Positions 8,119 to 14,980 of a stretch of DNA of 18,416 nt are shown in pieces (the first letter of the stretch is position 1; every line of letters begins with the position of its first letter). Source of the stretch: Sporomusa sp. (GTDB lineage Bacteria > Bacillota_C > Negativicutes > Sporomusales > Sporomusaceae); contig JAQSXM010000012.1 in NCBI GenBank assembly GCA_029256645.1, forward strand, positions 1-18,416, read 5' to 3'. The translations under genes were made by a program, and so were the position numbers. The notes under the pieces were generated by a model. It had not been told where the DNA came from. It saw only the letters and a program-made list of their open reading frames with translations, and ran no database searches.

Positions 8119-9963
8119 ATGGCTAAAATCACTTTTATGGTTCCGTACTCAGATATTTTTGAGGACATTCAAGAGGTTTTTACCCAACAAAACGATTGTA
8201 ACTGGACGATTGAGCTTTTGGCTATCGACGGGGTGCCGCGGCGGATTGATTACAAAAAGATTAAAACAGATGTTGTTGTCGCCCGTGGGATCACTGCATC
8301 GCTGGCAGAGCGGGTTATGGAGGATATTCCGGTGATTCGTTTGCCTGTCAGTGGTTATGATGTTATCCGTGCGGTTTTAGAATGCCGGACCCGGTATAAA
8401 TCGCAGCGAGTGGCTATTGTCGGTACAGAAGACATGGTGTATGGCGCCCGCAGTATTAATGAGATCACAGGGATTGAGATTGTCACAAGCATTGTAGACA
8501 ATGAGGAAGATGCACGAAAAAGTTTAACAGCTATTAAAAATGACGGCATTACTATAATTTGCGGCGGGGTTGTGTCAACCTGTATTGCTGATCAAATCGG
8601 TCTGAAAACTGTTTTCATAAAAACCGGGCGGGAAGCCATTTATCAAGCTTTGATTGAGGCGAAACGGACCTATTTTATCAAAAAGCAAGAACAAGAACGA
8701 AGCGAAAGATTCCGCACGATTCTTGATTATTCCATCGAAGGCATAGTGGCTGTAAATGAACAAGGCAATATTAATTTAATCAATGCGGCTGCAACAGACA
8801 TAACCGGCTTAAAAGGTAAAATGGAAGGTAAAGCGGCAGATAAGGTTTTTCCTGAACTGCGGCTGGGAAGGGTTTTGTCGACAGGAACAGCCGAAGTCGG
8901 AGAAATTAAAACTTTGAGTGGCCGGCAGGTAGTCATCAATAATGCGCCCATTACTGTAAAAGGCCAGGTCGTAGGAGCCATTGCCACGTTTCAGCCGGTT
9001 TCGAGCATTCAGGAGATGGAAGGAAAAATAAGGCGAAAGATTTACCCCCAGGGGCACAGTGCCAAATTTTCATTTATTAATATTTTTGGTAAAAGCAAGG
9101 CCATTCAACGCGCGATTGGGATAGCCAAAGAATACAGTACAGTCGACTCCAATGTTCTTATTGTTGGTGAAACCGGAGCCGGCAAGGAAATGTTTTCTCA
9201 AAGTATCCATAGTGCCAGTGACAGAGCCGCCGGTCCGTTTGTAGCGTTTAATTGTGCGGCTTTGCCGGAGAATCTGCTCGAAAGTGAACTTTTTGGTTAT
9301 GTCGAAGGAGCATTTACGGGCGCTGCCAAAGAAGGCAAGGCAGGATTGTTTGAACTGGCTCACAGAGGGACTATTTTCCTTGATGAGATATCAGAAATTT
9401 CGATCAAAGTGCAGGGGCGTCTGCTGCGGGTACTGCAGGAACGGGAGATCATGCGGCTGGGCGATCGTAAGATTATTCCAATAGACGTACGGGTCATAGC
9501 AGCGACGAACCGTGATTTGGGGGAATTGATCCGGGAGAAGGGTTTTCGCTCCGATCTTTACTACCGGCTGGATGTGCTGGAACTGCATGTTCCGCCTTTG
9601 CGGGAACGGACGGGGGACGTATTGCAGCTGTTTGAATATTTTCTGCATTCCTATTGCTCGCGTTTTGGTAAAACGGATAAGATGATTAAACCAGAGGCAC
9701 AACAACTGCTGGACACGATCACAAAAGAGGATGTTTTGTCCGCCTTCAACCCGGAGAAGGATGCCTTGACCGCCGGCTTGGAGGTAAAAAACTCCAATCG
9801 CAGTGAGAACCCCCTATATACCGCCAGAACCAAGCAAAAACTGGATAAGGCCATCCTGCTCGAAGTTCTTCAGGATGTAAATTATCATTATGCTAAAGCA
9901 GCAGCAAAACTTGGCATCAGCAGGACGACACTGTGGCGGTGGTTAAAGGAACTGGAAATGTAA
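8119..9963 (+). CDS. PrpR-type sigma-54-dependent transcriptional activator, sensor II region missing
   Basis: Domain order: PrpR-N-like sensor (about 10-180), PAS (about 195-295), AAA+ sigma-54 interaction domain (from about 322), Fis-type helix-turn-helix (about 587-612). Walker A is GETGAGKE (350-357), the sigma-54 contact loop GAFTGA is 397-402, Walker B TIFLDE is 418-423, and the arginine-bearing FRSDLYYRLDVL is present. After the LLD at 530-532, where family members continue with a WPGNVREL sensor II motif and a helix of about 25-30 residues, the sequence jumps to TITKEDVL. This looks like an in-frame loss of sensor II. The C-terminal DNA-binding helix is intact (AAAKLGISRTTLWRWLK). ATG 8119 has GGGGTG five bases upstream. 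It stands between two operons with sigma-54 promoter candidates and very probably controls them. Whether it is still active is uncertain. Confidence 0.92.
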   Translation: MAKITFMVPYSDIFEDIQEVFTQQNDCNWTIELLAIDGVPRRIDYKKIKTDVVVARGITASLAERVMEDIPVIRLPVSGYDVIRAVLECRTRYKSQRVAIVGTEDMVYGARSINEITGIEIVTSIVDNEEDARKSLTAIKNDGITIICGGVVSTCIADQIGLKTVFIKTGREAIYQALIEAKRTYFIKKQEQERSERFRTILDYSIEGIVAVNEQGNINLINAAATDITGLKGKMEGKAADKVFPELRLGRVLSTGTAEVGEIKTLSGRQVVINNAPITVKGQVVGAIATFQPVSSIQEMEGKIRRKIYPQGHSAKFSFINIFGKSKAIQRAIGIAKEYSTVDSNVLIVGETGAGKEMFSQSIHSASDRAAGPFVAFNCAALPENLLESELFGYVEGAFTGAAKEGKAGLFELAHRGTIFLDEISEISIKVQGRLLRVLQEREIMRLGDRKIIPIDVRVIAATNRDLGELIREKGFRSDLYYRLDVLELHVPPLRERTGDVLQLFEYFLHSYCSRFGKTDKMIKPEAQQLLDTITKEDVLSAFNPEKDALTAGLEVKNSNRSENPLYTARTKQKLDKAILLEVLQDVNYHYAKAAAKLGISRTTLWRWLKELEM

Positions 9964-9974
9964 CATAGTGAACA

Positions 9975-9988
9975 GATTGAACAAAAGG
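9975..9988 (+). promoter_or_regulatory. candidate activator-binding site (GAACAAAA motif 3)
   Basis: GATTGAACAAAAGG shares the core with motifs 1 and 2, and a second GAACA (9970-9974) lies just before it in direct repeat. It begins 11 bases after the activator stop and about 140 bp before the start expected from the sigma-54 promoter at 10095, which suits an upstream activating sequence. Confidence 0.35.
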
Positions 9989-10044
9989 TTGCGAAATAGC
10001 CAGGATATATAATCAGTTTTTTAAGATAATTTTGTAAATTAAAT

Positions 10045-10096
10045 CAATATAAATAGGAGAAGCCGGGCGATCGCCCGGCTTCTCCTATTTATATTG
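10045..10096 (+). terminator. 52-bp perfect palindrome (terminator-like) after the activator gene
   Basis: Two 26-base arms (10045-10070 and 10071-10096) are exact reverse complements with no spacer; the centre is GGGCGATCGCCC. As RNA it would form a long GC-rich hairpin with a minimal loop, resembling terminators, but the 3' side ends TATTTATATT rather than in a clean T-run. Its right arm runs into the -24 element of the sigma-54 promoter. It may end the activator transcript, act as a binding site, or extrude as a cruciform. Confidence 0.85.
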
Positions 10097-10110
10097 GCAC
10101 GGATTTTGCA
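10095..10110 (+). promoter_or_regulatory. sigma-54 (-24/-12) promoter
   Basis: TGGCAC (10095-10100), GGATT, TTGCA (10106-10110): full match to TGGCAC-N5-TTGCA, with ten bases between the invariant GG and GC. Start of transcription is expected near 10121, 139 bases before the ferredoxin-like gene. Its position right behind a sigma-54 activator gene supports it strongly. Confidence 0.88.
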
Positions 10111-10120
10111 ATTCAATGCT

Positions 10121-10259
10121 ATTGAGCCGGCGGACGATGACAACTGCGGTAGGATGCAAGCAGTTGCGTACATTAATTTTTATTAAAGGAGGCGAGCCAT
10201 TCCAGGCAAAACTGTTGCAGCGTATGCAGATATGAAATTTTGGGGAGGGGGATGTTACA
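10121..10259 (+). other. leader of the sigma-54 operon with hairpin and an orphan ribosome binding site
   Basis: CAACTGC (10141-10147) pairs with GCAGTTG (10160-10166), with T-rich sequence about 8 bases later, so a weak attenuator is possible. AAAGGAGG at 10185-10192 is an excellent ribosome binding site, yet no ATG, GTG or TTG follows it at the right distance, only an ATT at 10199. The real ribosome binding site for the next gene is GGGGAGGGGG at 10242-10251. Confidence 0.45.
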
Positions 10260-10982
10260 ATGGAAATCAACAAAGAAACGTGCATCAACTGTGGTTTATG
10301 CATAGCAAAATGTCCTGTTTCAGCTATTGTGAGAGATGCATCAAAGCAAGTGCTGATTGAATTTGATGAGTGTGTGGAATGTGGGGTGTGCCAGCGTTTA
10401 AGAGTATGTCCGACAGAGTCCCTTTATCAGCAGGAACTAACCTGGCCACGGACGATCCGGAGCATTATGAGCGATGTACTCACCATTGCCGAGGAATCCC
10501 AGATATCTGGCCGCGGCACGGAGGAAATGAAGACCAATGATGTTACGGGACGCTTCAAAAAGGGCTGGATCGGAATCGCTATAGAACTGGGCCGGCCGGG
10601 TGTTGCCACCCGGATGTATGATGTGGAAAAAGTAGCTATGGCAGTTGCCAGGGAAAATGTTGAATTTGAAAAAGAAAACCCGATTACCAGTATGATGGCT
10701 GATCCGACTACCGGAAAGTTTAAAGACGAACTGTTAGATGAAAAGGTACTTTCTGCCATTATTGAATTTGGCGTGCGGGAAGAGCAAGCGCCGGTAATTT
10801 TGCAAATCCTTAAAGACGTGACTCCGGCCCTTGATACGGTGTTCAGCCTGGATATCTGTTCCAAGGTCAGCGATGCCGGCATTGTCCCTCACGTGAAAAT
10901 CGTTGAAGAGAATGCGATTTGGATGTCGCCCAACGGTAAAGTAAATATTGGCCTTGGCCGGCCATTAGTGAGGGAGGGATAG
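10260..10982 (+). CDS. dicluster ferredoxin-like protein with an unrecognised C-terminal domain
   Basis: The first 55 residues hold two [4Fe-4S] motifs: C8-C11-C14-C18 followed by Pro, and C38-C41-C44-C50 followed by Pro. The second has five residues before the last Cys instead of the usual three. The remaining about 180 residues have one further Cys and no motif I recognise; they include a GWIGIAIELGRPG stretch and end NGKVNIGLGRPLVREG. The protein is 240 residues, cytoplasmic by lack of signal or membrane segments. It is the first gene of the sigma-54 operon and the next gene starts two bases after its stop, so the two products may work together. An electron-transfer role is inferred from the clusters; the partner and reaction are unknown. 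Confidence 0.85.
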   Translation: MEINKETCINCGLCIAKCPVSAIVRDASKQVLIEFDECVECGVCQRLRVCPTESLYQQELTWPRTIRSIMSDVLTIAEESQISGRGTEEMKTNDVTGRFKKGWIGIAIELGRPGVATRMYDVEKVAMAVARENVEFEKENPITSMMADPTTGKFKDELLDEKVLSAIIEFGVREEQAPVILQILKDVTPALDTVFSLDICSKVSDAGIVPHVKIVEENAIWMSPNGKVNIGLGRPLVREG

Positions 10983-10984
10983 TC

Positions 10985-11611
10985 ATGACACACACACTTC
11001 ACCGGGTAGGAAGCAGAGAAAGTTTGCAGGGAGACTGGGTTTTTCTCTGTATGCCCAGCAAAGATATTAATCATGAGGCGTCAGGCCCCAAACTCAGAAG
11101 ATTTCTGGACTTGTGTTTGAAAAATAACTGTGTGACTTTGGGCGATTGCAGAAAAGGGAATGAATATCACCAGCTCAGCCGGGAAAATATGCTGAATAAT
11201 GTGGAAGACCGTGCGGTTGTTACCGCAACATTTAATAATAAAGATGCCGTAATCGATATGATTGAAGACTTAAAACAAGCGGATCTGGGGCTTTCCATCG
11301 TGATTTCCGGCTTAGTGGATGAAGTGGGAGAATGTTGTTCGAAAACAGGTCTTAAGCCACATACCGTTGAACACTCTCTGGGAAGATGGGGAAAAGCAGA
11401 AAAGCTGCCACCGCAGGAAATTCTGGAAATTGCAACCATGTGCGGGCACTCGATGATATCGGTAAATTTTATTAATGAAATGATTGACAAAGTCAAAAAA
11501 GGAAAAACAACGGCTCAGGCGGCGGCAGACGAATTATTTAAACCCTGCATGTGTGGCATATTTAATACAGACCGTGCAACAAAACTAATCGCAGAAATTG
11601 CAAAACGTTAG
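10985..11611 (+). CDS. unrecognised cysteine-containing protein
   Basis: I do not recognise this 208-residue family. It has no signal peptide or membrane helix and looks like a soluble alpha/beta protein. Notable are clustered cysteines: CLKNNCVTLGDC in the first third, GECCSKTG in the middle, and MCGHS and KPCMCGIFN toward the end, which might bind a metal or Fe-S cluster (inference). Histidines lie in the same regions (PHTVEHSLGRWGK). The ribosome binding site GGGAGGG overlaps the last codons of the preceding ferredoxin-like gene, two bases separate the genes, and tctC follows after 48 bases. The tight coupling argues for a complex or successive steps with the ferredoxin-like protein in metabolism of the transported compound. 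Confidence 0.8.
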   Translation: MTHTLHRVGSRESLQGDWVFLCMPSKDINHEASGPKLRRFLDLCLKNNCVTLGDCRKGNEYHQLSRENMLNNVEDRAVVTATFNNKDAVIDMIEDLKQADLGLSIVISGLVDEVGECCSKTGLKPHTVEHSLGRWGKAEKLPPQEILEIATMCGHSMISVNFINEMIDKVKKGKTTAQAAADELFKPCMCGIFNTDRATKLIAEIAKR

Positions 11612-11659
11612 GCATGATTTTCTTAGATACCTGTATAAACATTGCAAAGGAGGATTGTC

Positions 11660-12651
11660 ATGAAAAAGTGGTTGGCAGTAGTATTGGCTTGTCTTATGTC
11701 GGCTTGTTTGGTGGCAGGTTGTGCTTCTCAGGAAAAGGCTTCGGACAAGGCGGCAGCGTTTACGCCTAGCAAAAATACGGAATTTATTGTCCCGTACGCC
11801 CTGGTGGCGGCAGTGACCTGTTTGCCCGAATCCTGGCAGATATTATCCAGAAGAACAAGTTTGCGAACGAAGCGCTGATGATTGTGAACAAACCTGGTGG
11901 CGCCGGCGCGGTAGGAGATGCATACACCTTTTCGAAAAAAGGGGATAATCATGTAATTACCGCTTACGTTTCCGGGCAAATGACCTCGAATCTGATGAAT
12001 AAAACAGCGGTAAGCTACGATAAGCTGACTCCCATAGTAAATCTTGCTTTGGATGAATACTTGCTTGGCGTTTTGGCGGGTAACTATAAATCCTTCGATG
12101 AACTACTCACCGCGGCAAAGGCTGCTCCAAATGAAATCACCATCGGCGGTTCGGGAAAAGGCACTGAAGATGAGTTGTGTGTCGGGCTTCTTAACAAGCA
12201 CACAGGAGCCAAGTTTAAGTATGTTCCCTTCAATAGCTCCGGAGAAGTCATGAGTGCCATGCTGGGTGCACACATAAAAGGCGGAATATTCAATCCCAAT
12301 GAATGCAATGCCCAGATAGCAGCCGGAAAAGTAGCTACGATAGGCGGGTTTGGTGTAAAGAGACTGGAAAGCGTATTTAAGGATACTCCCACCTTTGGGG
12401 AGCTTGGTTATAAGAATGTTGTTTTTCAACAATTCCGTGGCATAGCAGGGCCGCCGGATATGTCGCCTGAAGCGGTAAAATTCTGGGTGGAAGCCTTTAG
12501 AAAAGCATCACAGACCGAACAGTGGAAAAAAGACTATCTTGCGAAAAACAGTTTAACCGAGCATTTCCTGGAGCCGGAAGCCTACAAAAAGTTTTTGGGC
12601 GAGGAAAACCAAAAATATGCCGACATTCTTCAAGATATAGCTGCACAATAA
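11660..12651 (+). pseudogene. tctC: tripartite tricarboxylate transporter binding protein TctC, frameshifted
   Basis: TctC proteins are the extracytoplasmic binding subunits of TctABC transporters. ATG 11660 has AAAGGAGG six bases upstream. The N-terminus is a lipoprotein signal (MKKWLAVVLACL..., lipobox LVAGC). At 11799-11801 the sequence has CCC where one more C would give the family motif VPYAPGGGSD; as written the frame turns into unrelated sequence and stops at 11876-11878, after 72 codons. The rest of the gene (from 11802) reads cleanly in the next frame as TctC: IVNKPGGAGAVGDAY, the VPFNSSGEVMSAMLGAHIKGG stretch and a normal C-terminus, to 12651. Restored length is about 330 residues, normal. 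The frame is otherwise undamaged, so a sequencing error or a very recent mutation is likely. It completes the TctAB pair on the other strand. Confidence 0.85.
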
Positions 12652-12714
12652 ATAAAGTTGAAAACGGCCAGTGATATAAATGTACAAATTAAACGATGGA
12701 AGGGAAATAGAAAA

Positions 12715-13566
12715 ATGGCTAAAAAAACGATTCTGGATTTTCAAAGCATGGTCAGCAAAGGAGAAAAAATTGTTTATCTAACCGCTTACGATTATCTCAC
12801 TGCCAAGATGCAGGAAAAAGCGGGCGTGGATATGATTCTTGTCGGGGATTCCCTGGGGATGGTTTCCTTGGGCTATGATACCACTTTCCCGGTAACAATG
12901 GATGATATGATCCGCCATTGCCAGGCTGTCCGCCGGGGCGCGCCTGATACGTTCATTATCGGTGACATGCCATACATGTCTTATCAGGCTTCCGATGTGT
13001 CGGCCATTGAAAATGCGGGCAGATTTATCAAGGAGGCCGCCTCGGATTGTGTTAAGCTGGAAGGCGGTGGTTCCAGGATTTTAAACCGCATTCAAGCCAT
13101 AAGCGAGGCCGGCATACTCGTCATGGGCCATATTGGTCTTACTCCGCAATTCATGGGCCAGATCGGCGGCTATAAAGCCCAGGGGAAAACGGCGCAGGCG
13201 GCAATGAGCCTAATCCGGCAAGCTAAGCTTATTGAAGAGGCGGGCGCCTGCAGTATTTTAGTGGAAGGGGTGCCCACCGCTGTTGGCAAAGCAATTGCTG
13301 AAAGGGCAGCAATTCCCATCCTCGGCATCGGCGCCGGCTCGTTTACCCACGGGCAACTGCTTATATACGCTGACATGGTCGGGTTTTATGACAATTTCAC
13401 CCCTAAATTCGTTAAGAAATACGCCAATGTGGGTGAGATCCTTACCACTGCTTTCAAAGAATATACACTGGAGGTGCGTGAAGGAAAATTCCCGGTGGAT
13501 ACTGCGCATACCTACAAGATGGATGAAAAAGAGATTGCAGAACTGGACAAGCTGCTAGCCGAGTAA
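12715..13566 (+). CDS. panB: PanB-like 3-methyl-2-oxobutanoate hydroxymethyltransferase
   Basis: PanB transfers a hydroxymethyl group from methylene-tetrahydrofolate to 2-oxoisovalerate, giving ketopantoate; the reaction is reversible. The protein is 283 residues with conserved metal ligands D45 (VGDSLG), D84 (IGDMPY) and E116 (KLEGG), and the catalytic Glu at E184 (LVEGVP), plus GHIGLTPQ, IGGYKAQG and LGIGAGSFTHGQ. I chose ATG 12715 (GGAAGGG ten bases upstream; family-like start); an in-frame TTG at 12658 would add 19 unlike residues. No panC or panD is near. Its place as last gene of a sigma-54 operon with a carboxylate transporter suggests a catabolic or altered role, possibly running in reverse to release a C1 unit to tetrahydrofolate (inference). 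An ordinary biosynthetic PanB is not excluded. Confidence 0.9.
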   Translation: MAKKTILDFQSMVSKGEKIVYLTAYDYLTAKMQEKAGVDMILVGDSLGMVSLGYDTTFPVTMDDMIRHCQAVRRGAPDTFIIGDMPYMSYQASDVSAIENAGRFIKEAASDCVKLEGGGSRILNRIQAISEAGILVMGHIGLTPQFMGQIGGYKAQGKTAQAAMSLIRQAKLIEEAGACSILVEGVPTAVGKAIAERAAIPILGIGAGSFTHGQLLIYADMVGFYDNFTPKFVKKYANVGEILTTAFKEYTLEVREGKFPVDTAHTYKMDEKEIAELDKLLAE

Positions 13567-13570
13567 ATAA

Positions 13571-13594
13571 GGACTTGCTGTAAAAGCAAGTTCC
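13571..13594 (+). other. small hairpin after panB
   Basis: GGACTTGCT (13571-13579) pairs with AGCAAGTTCC (13585-13594) with one bulged T and a five-base loop. No T-run follows, so it is a poor terminator; read-through into the terC-like gene is possible. I looked for the yybP-ykoY manganese riboswitch often found before TerC-family genes and did not recognise it here. Confidence 0.4.
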
Positions 13595-13646
13595 CGGTAG
13601 CCGGTAAAGACAGCTGACAGCAGTCATGACAAAAGGAGTGCAGTAA

Positions 13647-14342
13647 ATGGATTTTTTGGTAGCGCTGGCCAGTATCATGATGGTGAACATCGTGCTTAGC
13701 GGCGACAATGCGGTGGTCATTGCCATGGCCAGCCGCTGTTTGCCCCCGAAGCAGCAAAAAATGGCTATCCTGTGGGGCAGCGCGGGGGCAATCGGGCTAC
13801 GGATCATTTTAACCCTTGTGGCAGTGATATTGTTGCAAATACCCTATGTGCAGTTTTTCGGAGGTTTGCTGCTTGTCTGGATTGCCGCCAAACTGCTTAT
13901 GGAAGAAGACAAGTGCGAAGACGTTGAAGCAAGCGCTTCTTTTATAGCGGCGATTAAAACAATCATTGTCGCCGATTTGGTTATGAGTCTTGACAATACC
14001 CTGGCGATTGCCGCGATCGCCAAGGGAGATTATGTTCTGCTTGGTTTAGGTCTGGCTTTCAGTATCCCGCTTATTATCTTTGGCAGCCAAATTATTATTA
14101 AAATTATGGATAAATATCCAGTGGTTATATATGCTGGTGCTGCGCTTATAGCATGGACAGCAGGTGAAATGATAGTCGGTGATCCCCAAATAGGCACTGC
14201 GATTCGGAATATTGTGCCTGCAAGGTTAATTCCGCTTGTCATTACTGTCGGTGTATTGGTAGTAGGCTTCTGGTGGAAAAAGTCGCATAAAGATCAGACT
14301 CATGACAGGCACCAGAACAAGCAGGCCGACACAATAAACTAA
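13647..14342 (+). CDS. TerC/YjbE-family integral membrane protein
   Basis: A 231-residue membrane protein of the TerC superfamily (YjbE/YkoY type). Family members export manganese or help load metal onto exported enzymes. It has about seven hydrophobic helices and the two signature acidic motifs, SGDNAV (D20, N21) and SLDNTLA (D116, N117), which are thought to bind metal within the membrane. A hydrophilic, His- and Lys-rich tail ends the protein (KKSHKDQTHDRHQNKQ). AAAGGAG lies eight bases before the ATG. The gene follows panB by 80 bases on the same strand with only a weak hairpin between, and ends at a strong terminator. It may therefore be read partly from the sigma-54 operon, but a link in function is not evident. 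Confidence 0.9.
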   Translation: MDFLVALASIMMVNIVLSGDNAVVIAMASRCLPPKQQKMAILWGSAGAIGLRIILTLVAVILLQIPYVQFFGGLLLVWIAAKLLMEEDKCEDVEASASFIAAIKTIIVADLVMSLDNTLAIAAIAKGDYVLLGLGLAFSIPLIIFGSQIIIKIMDKYPVVIYAGAALIAWTAGEMIVGDPQIGTAIRNIVPARLIPLVITVGVLVVGFWWKKSHKDQTHDRHQNKQADTIN

Positions 14343-14358
14343 TCAGCCAACTGGTTTC

Positions 14359-14395
14359 AAGGGGCTGTCTCAATAAACAATTGAGACAGCCCCTT
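14359..14395 (+). terminator. strong terminator after the terC-like gene
   Basis: A perfect 15-bp stem (14359-14373 with 14381-14395; core GGGGCTGTCTCAA) with a seven-base loop. T-containing sequence follows (CCTGTTTTAAG). The symmetrical A/T ends would let it work in both directions. Confidence 0.85.
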
Positions 14396-14412
14396 CCTGT
14401 TTTAAGAAAATG

Positions 14413-14444
14413 CGAGAGGCAGATTCCGCAGAACCTGCCTCTCG
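14413..14444 (-). terminator. terminator after the marR-like gene
   Basis: CGAGAGGCAG (14413-14422) pairs perfectly with CTGCCTCTCG (14435-14444), with a 12-base loop. On the minus strand it lies just past the marR stop and is followed by CATTTTCTTAAAA. Confidence 0.7.
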
Positions 14445-14452
14445 GTTGTAAT

Positions 14453-14932
14453 TTAAACCGATTCCAATCCTTTTTTCAGCTTATCTAACAAAGCGATAAG
14501 CCTTTCTTTTTCAGTAGTGTCAAGCGCAGACATGAGCTTATGCACATACTGGTTGTGAACAGGAACGAAAGCGTCCATGAGCATAGTAGCACGGTCTGTA
14601 AGGTAAAGTTGAAAAACCCGTTTATCGGCGGGGTCAGCCTTGCGAACCACCAGGTCTTCTTTTTCTAACCGGTCAATCAGCCGGGTAATATTAGCCCGGG
14701 AAACCAACAGCTTTTTACCTAGCTCTGACTGGGTCAGCCCCTGACCGCCGGTCATGAATAACTGAATTAAGGCATTAAATCTAGCCCTGGACAAACCATA
14801 CCGGGCAAAGTGCATCTCCAGAACATCATCTAAGGTATCCTGGAATACGGTCAGTTCAATCAGCGTACGTATTGAAAAATAACGGTCCGAAATATCATTG
14901 TGCGTGATCTCTGTCAGACCTCCCAAACTCAA
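14453..14932 (-). CDS. MarR-family transcriptional regulator
   Basis: A winged helix-turn-helix repressor of the MarR family. The DNA-binding core is LTQSELGKKLLVSRANITRL, followed by the wing IDRLEKEDLVVRKADPADKRV (residues quoted in two parts) and a dimerisation helix at the C-terminus. Length is up to 159 residues, as usual. The start is unclear: the frame opens at a TTG (14932) with no ribosome binding site, only about 13 bases after the predicted transcription start. The only good ribosome binding site, GGGAGGT (14924-14918), lies inside the frame and is followed at nine bases by ATC, not ATG, GTG or TTG. A palindrome and a sigma-A promoter directly upstream suggest autorepression. It may control itself and perhaps the neighbouring acyltransferase gene; the ligand is unknown. 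Confidence 0.85.
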   Translation of the reverse strand: MSLGGLTEITHNDISDRYFSIRTLIELTVFQDTLDDVLEMHFARYGLSRARFNALIQLFMTGGQGLTQSELGKKLLVSRANITRLIDRLEKEDLVVRKADPADKRVFQLYLTDRATMLMDAFVPVHNQYVHKLMSALDTTEKERLIALLDKLKKGLESV

Positions 14933-14950
14933 TTGTTAATATACTAGCAA
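14933..14950 (-). promoter_or_regulatory. MarR operator-like palindrome
   Basis: TTGTTAATATACTAGCAA: the nine-base halves agree at 7 of 9 positions. It covers the predicted start of transcription (about 14945) of the marR-like gene, the right place and size for autorepression. A wider inverted repeat, CAATTGTTAATA (14930-14941) with TATTAACAGTTG (14962-14973), overlaps it. Confidence 0.5.
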
Positions 14951-14951
14951 T

Positions 14952-14980
14952 ATTGTAAATGTATTAACAGTTGGAGTCAA
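14952..14980 (-). promoter_or_regulatory. sigma-A promoter of the marR-like gene
   Basis: On the minus strand TTGACT (14980-14975), a 17-bp spacer, and TACAAT (14957-14952); each box is one base from consensus. The start would be near 14945, inside the operator-like palindrome. Confidence 0.65.

Noticed and set aside
13567..13646. yybP-ykoY manganese riboswitch before the terC-like gene
   Set aside because: The 80-base spacer is too short and lacks the conserved loops; only one small hairpin is seen.
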